Below are positions 25,672 through 34,908 of a DNA stretch of 64,000 bases, piece after piece. The stretch spans positions 221,164 to 285,163 of the forward strand of contig NZ_VJZS01000002.1 of the NCBI RefSeq assembly GCF_007097385.1. The letters run 5' to 3'. Numbering within the stretch: position 1 is the first letter of the stretch; every line of letters begins with the position of its first letter. The notes under the pieces were generated by a model. That model was not told the DNA's origin. It saw nothing but the letters and a program-made list of their open reading frames with translations, and made no database searches. The stretch comes from Flavobacterium sp. ZT3R18. GTDB lineage: Bacteria > Bacteroidota > Bacteroidia > Flavobacteriales > Flavobacteriaceae. A program made the position numbers and the translations under genes.

Positions 25672-27444
25672 ATGAACATTAAAAGACAAGCAACAGAGCA
25701 TACTTTTACAAGCCATGATGGGCAAGTTATATTTTATAGAAATTGGAAAGAAACTACCGAACAACCTGCGGATAGAGTTATAGTATTACTACACCGTGGG
25801 CATGAACATTCTGGAAGGATTGAGCATATAGTCAATGAATTAAACATGAATGATACTGCTTTTTTCGCATGGGATGTACGTGGCTGTGGACGTACAGAAG
25901 GGCCAAGAGGTTACGCGCCAAGTTTTATGACATGGGTTCAAGATTTGGATGTTTTTGTACAACATATAAACCGCCAATATGGAATTCCAATTGAAAATAT
26001 AGTCGTCATTGCACAAAGTGTTGGAGCCGTAATTGCGGCTACTTGGGTACACGATTATGCCCCAAAAATAAAGGCTTTGATCTTGGCTTCGCCTGCTTTT
26101 AGTGTAGATTTAATTTTCCCTGGAGCAAAACAAGGAATTGCTTTGTATCAAAAACTTTTTGGTCAGTTTTTTGTCAAATCCTACGTAAAAGGAAAGCAAT
26201 TAACTCACGATCCTGAGCGTGTAAAATCATATCATACGGATCCCTTGGTGGCTTTGCCAATAGCTTCAAATGTTTTGCTGGATTTGTATACGGTTTCAGA
26301 TCGAATCATTTCAGATGCTGGGGCAATTGTTACCCCTACTCAAATATTAATATCGGGGAAAGACGCCGTGGTGAGAGATAAACAACAACATCAATTCTTT
26401 GATAGTTTAAGCTCTGCTATAAAGGAAAAACATGTTCTGAATGGATTTTTTCATGATACTTTGGGAGAATTGGATAGAGAAATAGCATTTGATTTGATTC
26501 GTAAGTTTGTCCAAAAAGTAGAAAGCAATACAACCAAAGTTGATTTATTAGATGCTGATACAAAAGGATATACTTTTAATGAATATCAGGAATTATTAAA
26601 GCCAAAAGCATCTTCTTTTTTCAATGAAATTAATTTTGCTTTGACTCGTGGTTCTATGAAATTAATTGGGAAACGAGCTTCAAAAGGAGTGAAAATTGGG
26701 GTAGAAACTGGTTTTGATTCGGGTAGTTCTTTAGATTACGTGTACTTAAATAAAGCTCAAGGATTGGGGTTTTATAAAGCAATTGGATTAGGAAAAATTA
26801 TTGATCGAGGTTATTTAGATAGTATTGGTTGGCAAGGAATCCGTATTCGAAAGCAAAATTTAGAAAAATTAATCGGTAAATATATTGAAGTCCTTCATAA
26901 TGAAAATATAGAAGTACGCATAATGGATATTGCCTCTGGCCACGGTAGGTATATTCTAGATGCTATTGTTCCTCATAGAGAAAAAGTTTCATCTGTTCTA
27001 TTACGAGATTATAGTGATATAAATGTAAAAGCTGGTTCTGAAATGATTGCAGAAAGAAAACTAACCGCTTTTGCCGAATTTAAAAATGCAGATGCCTTTT
27101 ATGAAGAAGGAATTGCAAGTGTGAATCCCAAGCCAAGTATTGCTGTAGTCTCTGGAGTGTATGAATTGTTTTCGGATAATAATTTATTAAAAGCGTCTTT
27201 GAGCGGATTAAATAAAGCCATTGTAAAAGGAGGATATTTAATTTATACGAACCAACCTTGGCATCCGCAGGTAGAATTAATAGCTAGAACACTAAACAAT
27301 CACCAAGGAAAAGGGCGCTGGGTTATGCGCAGAAGAACTCAAGCCGAAATGGATCAATTGGTCGCCAATGCAGGTTTTGAAAAAATTGAGCAATTGCAGG
27401 ATCAATGGGGGATTTTCACGGTATCGGTGGCTAGGAAATTATAG
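25672..27444 (+). CDS. ynbC: YnbC-like alpha/beta hydrolase-methyltransferase fusion
   Basis: The 590-residue protein has two parts. Residues 1-275 are an alpha/beta hydrolase related to monoacylglycerol lipases. The nucleophile S116 lies in AQSVG, and D231 (SGKDAVV) and H261 (GFFHDTLGE) are candidates for the rest of the triad. Residues about 400-590 form a Rossmann methyltransferase with motif I in IMDIASGHGRYILDA. The same fusion of nearly the same length is seen in E. coli YnbC. It probably acts on a lipid headgroup or acyl chain made by its neighbours. It starts 13 bp after the YnbA-like gene; no signal peptide is present. Confidence 0.88.
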   Translation: MNIKRQATEHTFTSHDGQVIFYRNWKETTEQPADRVIVLLHRGHEHSGRIEHIVNELNMNDTAFFAWDVRGCGRTEGPRGYAPSFMTWVQDLDVFVQHINRQYGIPIENIVVIAQSVGAVIAATWVHDYAPKIKALILASPAFSVDLIFPGAKQGIALYQKLFGQFFVKSYVKGKQLTHDPERVKSYHTDPLVALPIASNVLLDLYTVSDRIISDAGAIVTPTQILISGKDAVVRDKQQHQFFDSLSSAIKEKHVLNGFFHDTLGELDREIAFDLIRKFVQKVESNTTKVDLLDADTKGYTFNEYQELLKPKASSFFNEINFALTRGSMKLIGKRASKGVKIGVETGFDSGSSLDYVYLNKAQGLGFYKAIGLGKIIDRGYLDSIGWQGIRIRKQNLEKLIGKYIEVLHNENIEVRIMDIASGHGRYILDAIVPHREKVSSVLLRDYSDINVKAGSEMIAERKLTAFAEFKNADAFYEEGIASVNPKPSIAVVSGVYELFSDNNLLKASLSGLNKAIVKGGYLIYTNQPWHPQVELIARTLNNHQGKGRWVMRRRTQAEMDQLVANAGFEKIEQLQDQWGIFTVSVARKL

Positions 27445-27510
27445 GAAAAAGGTCGGTTATGAATCTTTTTTAGAATAAAAAGGAACTCTTTTATTTTAAA
27501 AAATAAACAA

Positions 27511-28539
27511 ATGAAAACAATGAAATTTATGAATACAATAAAGAAAGTAATAATTCTATTTGCAGTAATTGCAATGGCAATTGGATGTAAAAAAGGAGAT
27601 GTGCCCACAGAAGAAATGAATATTGCAGTTGGAGATTCTGTCTCTAGTGAAGTTGTTGATACTGCCTCCGTTGATACTGCTTCCCCTGACTCTACATCAA
27701 CTCCATCTCCATCATCTTCAACTTCTGGAAAAGCTCGCATTCCAGCAGGTAAAGCGTATAAAACAGACAAGAGTGAGGAGACTGTCGAACCAGTTACGGG
27801 TGATAAAAAAATCATACGCACTGCGGATCTAACGATTAAAGTGAAAGACGTGACACGATCTACTTATGAAATCGAAGACATAACGGAAGAGTTTGGAGGC
27901 TTTGTAGAATCTGCGAATCAGTCCAATGAAATAATTGAGCAGTCTAAAACTGAAGTAAGCAAAGACAGCATACTGGAGATAACGAAATATAGCATAAAAA
28001 GTAATATTGAGATTCGTGTACCTAGCAAAAATCTTAGTGCGACCATTAAAGCGATTTCTAGGCAAATAGGTTTTGTAGATTCCTATAATATAAAAGCTGA
28101 TGATGTTTCCTTAAGAATGCGTTCAAACGAGCTTACTCAAAAAAGGAGCATCAATACAGAAAAAAGGGTTGAAAAAGCCATCGATACGAAAGGAGTAAAG
28201 ATGAAAGATGTTATCAATGCTGAAAACAGTTTGGCGGAGAAAAAAGAAGAAAGAGATAATGCTAGATTAGAAAACATATCAATGCAAGATCAGGTAAACT
28301 TTAGTACACTTAGCATTCAAATATATCAAGATGAGCTTGTGAAAAAAGAATTAATTGCCAATGCAACGGACATCAATTCTTACAAGCCTAGTATTGGAAC
28401 ACGAATTGCAGATTCTTTAAAATCAGGCTGGTATGTATTGGCCAATATCATTGATTTTATTTTTAGAATATGGTGGTTTATAGCTTTATGTTTTTTAGCT
28501 TTTTGGCTTTACAAAAAATATATAAAAGAAAAAGAATAA
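27511..28539 (+). CDS. DUF4349 lipoprotein
   Basis: The 342-residue protein has a lipoprotein signal (VIILFAVIAMAIGC, Cys near residue 29) and a Ser/Thr/Pro-rich linker. A DUF4349 domain follows (KIIRTADLTIKVKDVTRSTY, FGGFVESANQS, VDSYNIKADDVS). A coiled-coil segment (ENSLAEKKEERDNARLENIS) precedes a C-terminal membrane helix and a basic tail. Family members are envelope proteins without a known biochemical role. It starts about 65 bp after the YnbC-like gene on the same strand and may share its transcript. An alternative Met lies at position 4 or 7. Confidence 0.85.
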   Translation: MKTMKFMNTIKKVIILFAVIAMAIGCKKGDVPTEEMNIAVGDSVSSEVVDTASVDTASPDSTSTPSPSSSTSGKARIPAGKAYKTDKSEETVEPVTGDKKIIRTADLTIKVKDVTRSTYEIEDITEEFGGFVESANQSNEIIEQSKTEVSKDSILEITKYSIKSNIEIRVPSKNLSATIKAISRQIGFVDSYNIKADDVSLRMRSNELTQKRSINTEKRVEKAIDTKGVKMKDVINAENSLAEKKEERDNARLENISMQDQVNFSTLSIQIYQDELVKKELIANATDINSYKPSIGTRIADSLKSGWYVLANIIDFIFRIWWFIALCFLAFWLYKKYIKEKE

Positions 28540-28580
28540 AAACTTCAATATTAAAAAGTGTTAAGTGACTCGGATAATTT

Positions 28581-28798
28581 AATGTCGTATTTTATAATGC
28601 AATTTTTCCGAATTTACTGAAATCTGCATCGAAAATAAATACGGGATTATTTATTTCTAAATTACTAAGTAGAATTAAGGAGCATTGTCACTCCTCAGCT
28701 GTCAAAAAGCACTACAAAGTAGGTTACTGCACAGTTGTTTACCACGAAGGCAAAGTACTAGGAAAAGGTTTGTCCTTGAGACACTCAAATTATAAATA
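28581..28798 (+). pseudogene. Possible C-terminal remnant of an unidentified gene
   Basis: An open frame of about 72 codons without a start codon ends in TAA at 28796-28798. Its last part (SAVKKHYKVGYCTVVYHEGK, then VLGKGLSLRHSNYK) reads like real protein. I do not recognise it. It may be the tail of a deleted gene. Confidence 0.3.
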
Positions 28799-29012
28799 AA
28801 CTTAGTGACTTTGAAGCTTCGGGACAATTTCTATTCGTTATTTCTTTGTAGTTAACCGTTTGTTTTACCTAAGTAGTTGTGACAACTTTAAATTGTGACT
28901 TTTTTTGAATCGAGGTATAAAAGAAACAAGTGCTAAGGGAAACCTCTTGCATAAAACAAGTAGTTGGCAGAAATTTTGAAACAACAGTTCGTTTAATAGA
29001 AAATTTATACAA
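28799..29012. other. Intergenic region with a cassette-boundary-like motif
   Basis: AT-rich DNA before the desaturase gene. It contains AAACCTCTTG at 28940-28949, shared with the attC-like repeat at 14.34 kb, and GTTGGCA at 28963-28969, partly complementary to the sequence just after the desaturase gene. Confidence 0.4.
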
Positions 29013-29795
29013 ATGACACACGCTGAAATATTAAAAAAAATAGAATGGAAAGACTTAAAAAAACTTTCTGTTAGAGAAATGCTTATTGAAAATAATTTGA
29101 CAATTCCGTGGCTGGTTATTTCTTTAACATTGGCATATTTTAAATTTTATTTATTGGCTTTGCCTTTTTCCGGTTTTTATTTTATAACCGCATTAAGACA
29201 AGTTCATAATGGTTTTCATAACTCACTTGGAACAAATAAGTTTTTAACTTGGCTAACTTTGTATTTGAATAGTCTATCAATGGTGTCTTCAATTCACGCA
29301 GTAAAATTTAATCATATTCGGCATCATAAATATTGTTTAACGGAAAAAGATTATGAAGGTAAATCAGCAGGAATGTCTTGGTATGGAGCAATTTTATATG
29401 GACCGATTCATATGTTTTTAATACATAAAGTCACTTTACAACTTGGAAATAAAAACTATGTGAAAAATGTAATCTTTGAATTAGTATCTATTGCTATTTT
29501 CACTTGTATAGTCTTTTATTTCAACATAAATTTTCTAATTTATCATATTATTGTTATGGTTATTGGGGAATTTCTTATGGCATTTTTTGCTGTTTGGACA
29601 GTTCATCACGACACAGATGATAACCCTGAATTTGCACGAACACAAAGAGATGGTTGGAAAAATAAAATTACATTTAGTATGTTTTACCATTTAGAACATC
29701 ATTTATTTCCAGCAGTTCCTACAATTAAACTACCTGAATTAGCGAAGCGAATAGATGATAGTATTCCTGAATTAACCAAAAAACAAACTTTTTGA
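29013..29795 (+). CDS. Fatty acid desaturase-family membrane protein
   Basis: The 260-residue integral membrane protein has the histidine boxes of the fatty acid desaturase/hydroxylase superfamily. These are QVHNGFHNSLG (box 1), NHIRHHKYCLTEKDYEG (box 2) and FYHLEHHLFPAVP (box 3), with an additional VHHDTDD. The histidines hold a di-iron centre that introduces double bonds or hydroxyl groups into acyl chains or carotenoids. Four hydrophobic segments lie between the boxes. The exact substrate is unknown. It stands alone, flanked by cassette-like inverted repeats, near the lipid cluster. Confidence 0.87.
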   Translation: MTHAEILKKIEWKDLKKLSVREMLIENNLTIPWLVISLTLAYFKFYLLALPFSGFYFITALRQVHNGFHNSLGTNKFLTWLTLYLNSLSMVSSIHAVKFNHIRHHKYCLTEKDYEGKSAGMSWYGAILYGPIHMFLIHKVTLQLGNKNYVKNVIFELVSIAIFTCIVFYFNINFLIYHIIVMVIGEFLMAFFAVWTVHHDTDDNPEFARTQRDGWKNKITFSMFYHLEHHLFPAVPTIKLPELAKRIDDSIPELTKKQTF

Positions 29796-29813
29796 CAATC
29801 GATTAAAAATAAC

Positions 29814-29946
29814 GTTTGCCAATACACGTTTTGCAGTATTTGGGCATTTAGTGGAATTAACGTAATCAAGAACATTTTACGTAAAGCAAAAAACTCATTT
29901 CATAATTCCCCACCATCGCAAGAGCGCGAGAACCTTCTTAATATAG
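29814..29946. repeat. Cassette-boundary-like element after the desaturase gene
   Basis: TTTGCCAATAC at 29815-29825 is partly complementary to GTTGGCA upstream of the gene. It is followed by ATTTGGGCA (29838-29846), identical to nine bases in the attC-like element at 14.26 kb, and by a small hairpin with ACGTAA and TTACGT arms. The right outer arm seems to be missing. Confidence 0.35.
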
Positions 29947-30053
29947 ATAAACGCTTTGGAAAGGGATAGTTTTAGATTACAAATAAAGCATAATGAATTT
30001 ACAACTTTATACAATAAAAACAAGTAATACTTATTTTATTAAAAATTAAACAG

Positions 30054-31727
30054 ATGAAAAAAAATAAATATTTAGCTTTAGTTGGCATTATCGTAATAAC
30101 AACATTGTCTTTTTTTTCTTGTAAAAAAAACTTATCAGAAAATCAAAAAGTCTTTTTAGATTTTGCGAAAGCGGAAGATACTTATTCGGGTGGTGGATAT
30201 TATTATAATTTGGACTTACATAGTAATTATGACCAAGAACCTATTTATTACGACAGCATTTTTAACATTTCAAAACTAAAAAAAGAATTACAGGACTCAT
30301 TGCAATTACTAGAAAAAGAAGGAGGTGGTTATATAATTGATTATTCCAAAACAAGTACACCCATTCAATATCCCCATAAATTTTCATTTAAAAAGATAAA
30401 ATCTAATTCTTACAATGTAAAATTATCAATTTTTATACCTGATGGTTATGAGCATTTTTCTCTTGGAAAGGAAGATATTGGTGAAAAGTTGTCAAAAAAT
30501 GGGATGAATATAACCTTATTAGATATTAGAAATGATGCTGCTACATTATTGATTGAAAATACTGCTGAAAAAATGGATTATTCCTATACCTATGGAATAA
30601 GGGCCAATGAAGAAGATAACAATATTGCAAAAGGAGCGCCGATAGCTTATTCTAATTGCCTTTTTAGTGAAGAGTGGATTGAAAAACCTAATTTACAAAG
30701 TAAGCGCAGAAATGAAAATAATAATGATGTTTTGCAATTTGACTTTAGCAGATTAAATATGAGCTTAGTTGATCATGATGGGAGAACCATACAATCCGAA
30801 GGAAGGATTATTGATTTTAGACATTATTTATGGTATCGAAATCATGATATGCCTTATCCTGAAATGAAAAGTTCCTATTTAGATTTACAACGTCGTTATA
30901 AAGAAGGAGATAAAAATCCTAATCATAGATATAATGGAATTAGTGTTGTAAATGTACGAGGGTTGGGGAAAATAAAGAAACTCGATTTTTTCTTACGTTC
31001 CAACAAAGGTCATATTGAGGTAATTGATTTTGGAGAAATTTTTCTTCAAAAAAATAAAGAAAAAGAAGATAATGAAACTCAAGATTTTTCGCAATATAAA
31101 ACTTATACAAATTTAAATGATTCGATTGTAAAGAAGCTGTTAAAAATAGATATTGCTGCCTTAGTCCAAACAAATTCTCATTTGCTTTATGCTTCATTGC
31201 CGTTAAAGTATTCTGAATCACTTGGATTTTCATTTGATGATATGTATTTAAAAACAGATAAAAATGATTCAATTAAAATTACCGATTATGAAAAGACATC
31301 TATTATAAATAGAATAGGAAATTTTGAAAGTACAAATAATAAAGGAATAACTATAGAAAGTGTTGATCCTAAATATACTTATGTTAGTGGAAAAGTTGGA
31401 ATAAATAGGCCTGTTTATGAAGATAAAAAATTTACAATTAATAATTTACCTAATGGGTTTATTTATAATAAGGAAAATAATACTTTAGAAATTGAATATG
31501 AAATGTATTATTATGAGAATGAGATATATGGATTTGAAAATTTAAATTCAAAAAAAACAATTCCTATTTATCTAGAGTCGAACAGCAATCAAATTGTATA
31601 CAAATTCAAAATGACTCCATCTCATATAATTATAAGAGAAAAAAAATCTGCAAACGATATCGAAATTCCATTTAAATTAAAAATTCCCAAAAAGCAATAC
31701 TATATTAATACCTATAATAAAACTTAA
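30054..31727 (+). CDS. Large hypothetical lipoprotein
   Basis: The 557-residue protein has a lipoprotein signal (LVGIIVITTLSFFSC, Cys at 23). The mature part is strand-rich with many Asn, Lys and Tyr residues and no motif I can assign. Base composition is clearly more AT-rich than the core genes. It is the first of a row of accessory envelope-protein genes on the plus strand, with long gaps on both sides (about 260 and 310 bp). Function unknown. Confidence 0.7.
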   Translation: MKKNKYLALVGIIVITTLSFFSCKKNLSENQKVFLDFAKAEDTYSGGGYYYNLDLHSNYDQEPIYYDSIFNISKLKKELQDSLQLLEKEGGGYIIDYSKTSTPIQYPHKFSFKKIKSNSYNVKLSIFIPDGYEHFSLGKEDIGEKLSKNGMNITLLDIRNDAATLLIENTAEKMDYSYTYGIRANEEDNNIAKGAPIAYSNCLFSEEWIEKPNLQSKRRNENNNDVLQFDFSRLNMSLVDHDGRTIQSEGRIIDFRHYLWYRNHDMPYPEMKSSYLDLQRRYKEGDKNPNHRYNGISVVNVRGLGKIKKLDFFLRSNKGHIEVIDFGEIFLQKNKEKEDNETQDFSQYKTYTNLNDSIVKKLLKIDIAALVQTNSHLLYASLPLKYSESLGFSFDDMYLKTDKNDSIKITDYEKTSIINRIGNFESTNNKGITIESVDPKYTYVSGKVGINRPVYEDKKFTINNLPNGFIYNKENNTLEIEYEMYYYENEIYGFENLNSKKTIPIYLESNSNQIVYKFKMTPSHIIIREKKSANDIEIPFKLKIPKKQYYINTYNKT

Positions 31728-32033
31728 TCCTATTCAAGGTCATTTCTGGTAACAAACTCTTTGGGTTGGGGTGTATGGATTTTTTGAATGTAGAGCCTCT
31801 GTTAAAATTAATGTAAGTTTTGAATTAAGGAAATCGTTCCAGCTTCAAGATGTTTTTTGTCAACAGTATTATAATGCGTGAAGAAATGGCTTAACCAGAA
31901 GTTGTTGAATACCGCCCAAATTAAAGGAAGAAAACGAAATGTTGTGGAAATTGAAAGAAATGGAATACGTTGAAAAATCGCGGATAAAATTAGTGAGAAG
32001 CTTTTCCAGGAATTATCGCTAAAAAAGTATCAA
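31728..32033. other. Intergenic region with a possible degraded coding fragment
   Basis: Within about 305 bp, a frame from about 31920 reads LKEENEMLWKLKEMEYVEKS followed by RIKLVRSFSRNYR and a stop just before the next gene. The Leu/Glu spacing looks like a leucine-zipper end, as in IS3-type OrfA remnants, but it is too short to prove that. Confidence 0.3.
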
Positions 32034-32921
32034 ATGAAAAAAACATTATTGCTTTCACTGGCCATCGTTATTATGAATTGTGGAAATAAAGCTGAATCAA
32101 ATTCAGATAAAATCCCTGAAATTAAAATAGATACATTACAGGATTTCAAAGAGAAAAATGAAAAATACAAAGTTACTTTTGAAAAGCACTTTAACGTAAG
32201 TAATATTAATGATACTGTTTTTAAAGATGTTATTGAAATAACAGATAATAATGTTGCAACAAATGGAAAAGATTATCTATTTGATATTTCAATCTCTAAA
32301 ACAATAAAGGTACCTGTTGTTTTTGTTCAAGCTCAAGTGCCATTAAATCTGTTGCCTCACATCTATCCTGAATTTTCCAGAATAATTGTTGTTTCACCAA
32401 ATTGGAAATATTATCAAGAGATGTCTAATCAAAAATTAGGTGAAGGTTTGGCGTGTGAACCTATGGCTAGTTCCATAATTTATGAGTTTAAGAGAGAAAA
32501 TAATAGAGTAAAGAAGGACAGTTTAGTATTAATGGGGAGTTTTCCAAAAATGGAATTTGCGAATAAAAGCAAACCTGAAACCAATAAGGTGGAAGTTTAT
32601 TTTAGTGAAAGTTACGGTTCTGTCTGTTGTCCAAGAGATGAACAATGGGATAATAGACCAAGTCGGGATGAATTTGCAGCAAATTTTGAAAAAATAAATA
32701 AAATAAAAATAACTAATACTTATAGGGAGCCTCATGGAAAAGAGGGTGAAGCATTTTATTATTATTCATTAAAAGGATTATCAAATAAGTTAAAATTAAA
32801 TTTTATTTTGGAAAGAACATTTTCCCGAATAATCAACAGACATTTGAAAGACCTAATGATAACCCCAAAAATTTATACTCCAACGATATTGGAAGTTAAT
32901 AACAGAATGAAAAAAACATAA
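32034..32921 (+). CDS. Hypothetical lipoprotein sharing its leader with another island gene
   Basis: The 295-residue protein has a lipoprotein signal (MKKTLLLSLAIVIMNCGNKA, Cys at 16). The first 35 residues, through ESNSDKI, are strikingly similar to the start of the gene at 42271-43074, but the rest is unrelated. The central part (FVQAQVPLNLLPHIYPEFSR, SESYGSVCCPRDEQW) has a CC pair. No known domain is recognised. The shared leader suggests recombination between island genes. Confidence 0.72.
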   Translation: MKKTLLLSLAIVIMNCGNKAESNSDKIPEIKIDTLQDFKEKNEKYKVTFEKHFNVSNINDTVFKDVIEITDNNVATNGKDYLFDISISKTIKVPVVFVQAQVPLNLLPHIYPEFSRIIVVSPNWKYYQEMSNQKLGEGLACEPMASSIIYEFKRENNRVKKDSLVLMGSFPKMEFANKSKPETNKVEVYFSESYGSVCCPRDEQWDNRPSRDEFAANFEKINKIKITNTYREPHGKEGEAFYYYSLKGLSNKLKLNFILERTFSRIINRHLKDLMITPKIYTPTILEVNNRMKKT

Positions 32922-32958
32922 AAAACTACACCGATGTCTCGAATTTAGACAAATTGCA

Positions 32959-33013
32959 ATAGTTGAAAGTCAAGTTGTAAATAGGGACTTTTAAACAAAC
33001 AATAAAACAACAA
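32959..33013 (+). pseudogene. 3' tail fragment of an SH3-like gene
   Basis: The frame reads IVESQVVNRDF then stop, followed by ACAAACAATA. This matches the end of the intact gene at 40566-41315 (IVVSQFVNRDF, then the same downstream bases). Only this last stretch of about 55 bp is present, so it is a relic of a deleted copy. Confidence 0.6.
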
Positions 33014-33030
33014 CAAACCCCGGCTCGCAC

Positions 33031-33045
33031 GTAAACAAAGTTTAC
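33031..33045. repeat. Mini palindrome GTAAAC-AAA-GTTTAC
   Basis: A perfect 6-bp inverted repeat with a 3-base spacer in the short gap before the next gene. A similar arrangement (CCAAC-AGATCA-GTTGG) occurs at 41335-41350. Confidence 0.5.
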
Positions 33046-33055
33046 TACCATAATT

Positions 33056-33730
33056 ATGAAAACTATACTTACATTACTATTAGTATTTATTTCGATGCTG
33101 ACTTTTGGACAAAAAAAAGTTAGCAAAGACTGTTTAATTGCTTATATCGACACAACTTCTGGAAAAGAATTAACAGGTTATAAATCTTTGAACGGTGAAA
33201 TCATAATTAAAGCAAAATATCTAAATGGTTCTGACACATTATGCGGAATGGCAATTGTATTGAATTCCGAATTTGGGTTTGTAGGAATAAACAGAAATGA
33301 TAGTATAATACTAAAACCTTACACTTATGACAACGGACCAGATTATTTAGAGGAAGGGTTATTTAGATTTGTAGAAAACGGTAAAATAGGTTTTGCAAAT
33401 TTAGAGGGACAAAAAATAATAAGAGCTAAATATGATTTTGTAACACCTTTTTCTGATGGAATTTCCGAATATTCAATTGGTGGAGAAGAAATTTATGAAA
33501 ATGGAAAATCCAAAAAACAAATAATTCAGGAAAGCGGATATGAAGGATTAGTTGACAAACATTGGACTTGGAGTGGAGATGTCAGAGAAAGTGGATACTT
33601 AAATAAATATGGACAACAATTTGAAAAGGTGACAGAATTAAAAAATAACAAAAGAGAAGCTTGGACAAAAGATAAAAAACATTTTTTACTCAACCAAAAA
33701 GGACAAATAATAAAAACTTACAATAAATAA
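33056..33730 (+). CDS. Secreted WG-repeat-like protein
   Basis: The 224-residue protein has a signal peptide (MKTILTLLLVFISMLTFGQ). The mature part has repeated units with glycine-aromatic spacing: GFVGINRNDSIILKPYTYD, KIGFANLEGQKIIRAKYDFV and GYEGLVDKHWTWSG. These resemble WG (KWG-type) beta repeats, whose general role is unclear. The gene lies in the accessory island, has AT-rich codon use, and is followed by a relic of another leader. Confidence 0.72.
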   Translation: MKTILTLLLVFISMLTFGQKKVSKDCLIAYIDTTSGKELTGYKSLNGEIIIKAKYLNGSDTLCGMAIVLNSEFGFVGINRNDSIILKPYTYDNGPDYLEEGLFRFVENGKIGFANLEGQKIIRAKYDFVTPFSDGISEYSIGGEEIYENGKSKKQIIQESGYEGLVDKHWTWSGDVRESGYLNKYGQQFEKVTELKNNKREAWTKDKKHFLLNQKGQIIKTYNK

Positions 33731-33847
33731 GGTGGCTAAGAGGACTCAAAGCACTGGGACGGGGACGATAGCGCGAAACTTTTTTTCATTCCCAACATAA
33801 TAAACAACTAAGACTAACGCATAAACGTTAAAAAATAAATAATCAAA

Positions 33848-33987
33848 ATGAAAACATTAATTACTTTATTGATTCTTTTTTGAAAATAAATGGTTCTGCT
33901 CAAAACTTAAATCTTCGCAAAGCTATTCTAAAAAGTGACTTAATAATCGTGTGCAATGAATTCATTGTAAATAGTTTAACCAAATAA
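33848..33987 (+). pseudogene. Frameshifted secreted-protein leader
   Basis: ATG at 33848 begins MKTLITLLILF and then hits TGA in a run of T. Adding one T restores LKINGSAQNLNLRKAILKSD and LIIVCNEFIVNSLTK with a normal stop at 33987. This is a signal peptide plus a short mature part, so a homopolymer frameshift in a probably already truncated gene. Confidence 0.6.
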
Positions 33988-33995
33988 TTGACAAT

Positions 33996-34835
33996 ATGAA
34001 AATAACTTTTAAAACATTACTTTTTTTAATTCTGATTTTTCAACTATTTAGCTGTAAAAAATCGAATAAAGAAAAAATTGTTGAAAAAAAACCAGTAAAT
34101 GAAATTATTAGCAATTCTAAAGTTACAACCACAAATACTAAAATTGACTCCACGGATAACTATTCGTTTCCTGTTGATAGTATTCTAAAAGTTGAAATTC
34201 TTGCAACTGGAAATTTTCACGAAGATGAAGTAAATGAAAAGACAAATGAAAAAAAATGGTTTGGTCTTTTTAAAACCTTAAACGGGTATAAACTTTATGA
34301 AACCGAATTAATAACAAAACGGGTAAATGACCCTGTAGTTGATGAAAACGAAAATGATGAAACAGGTTGGGAAGTGAACACAACGATAAATGACACTTGC
34401 TTAATTTTAATCGAAAAACTTCCTTACTTAACGGAAAGAGAAATTGCAACTATTAAAATTCCTGAAACTATTCATCTGGGAGAAAAATTAAATTTTTCCT
34501 TTTCAGGTATTAACTATACTCTGTTTGCGACAGGAGAGAAAAAAAGGGAGGATGAAAATTCAGATTCATTTGTAGTTTCCAATTACAAACTATATTTAAC
34601 AGCAAATAAAAATGGAAAAGAACAGACTGAACTTATTGTTGCCCAATCAAACTTTGATGATAAAATGATTCAAATAATTTTTGCTGGAGACATTGACGGA
34701 GATAATAAACTCGATCTAATTATTGATACTTCAAATCATTACAATGTTTCTAGACTAACAATGTATTTATCTAAGCCTGCTGAACATGGAAAAATTATTA
34801 AACCAATTGGAATGTTTACAAGCGTTGGATGCTAG
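33996..34835 (+). CDS. Hypothetical lipoprotein with a Ca-loop-like motif
   Basis: The 279-residue protein has a lipoprotein signal (LLFLILIFQLFSC, Cys at about 20) and a low-complexity Lys/Ser-rich linker. Near the end it has GDIDGDNKLDLIID, a loop with the D-x-D-x-D spacing of FG-GAP/EF-type calcium sites. A similar DLNKDGIED loop is found in the lipoprotein at 43115. The rest is not recognised. It lies in a run of plus-strand envelope genes. Confidence 0.72.
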   Translation: MKITFKTLLFLILIFQLFSCKKSNKEKIVEKKPVNEIISNSKVTTTNTKIDSTDNYSFPVDSILKVEILATGNFHEDEVNEKTNEKKWFGLFKTLNGYKLYETELITKRVNDPVVDENENDETGWEVNTTINDTCLILIEKLPYLTEREIATIKIPETIHLGEKLNFSFSGINYTLFATGEKKREDENSDSFVVSNYKLYLTANKNGKEQTELIVAQSNFDDKMIQIIFAGDIDGDNKLDLIIDTSNHYNVSRLTMYLSKPAEHGKIIKPIGMFTSVGC

Positions 34836-34908
34836 TTAAATTACCTTGCGATTGAGTGTCATCGGCTTGCATTTTAATTGAAAATTAAAAAAATAACCCC
34901 TCTTCTCT

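Noticed and set aside
31920..32025. IS3-type transposase remnant
   Set aside because: A Leu/Glu-rich scrap with one frameshift is all that is seen; there are no inverted repeats, DDE motifs or target duplications.
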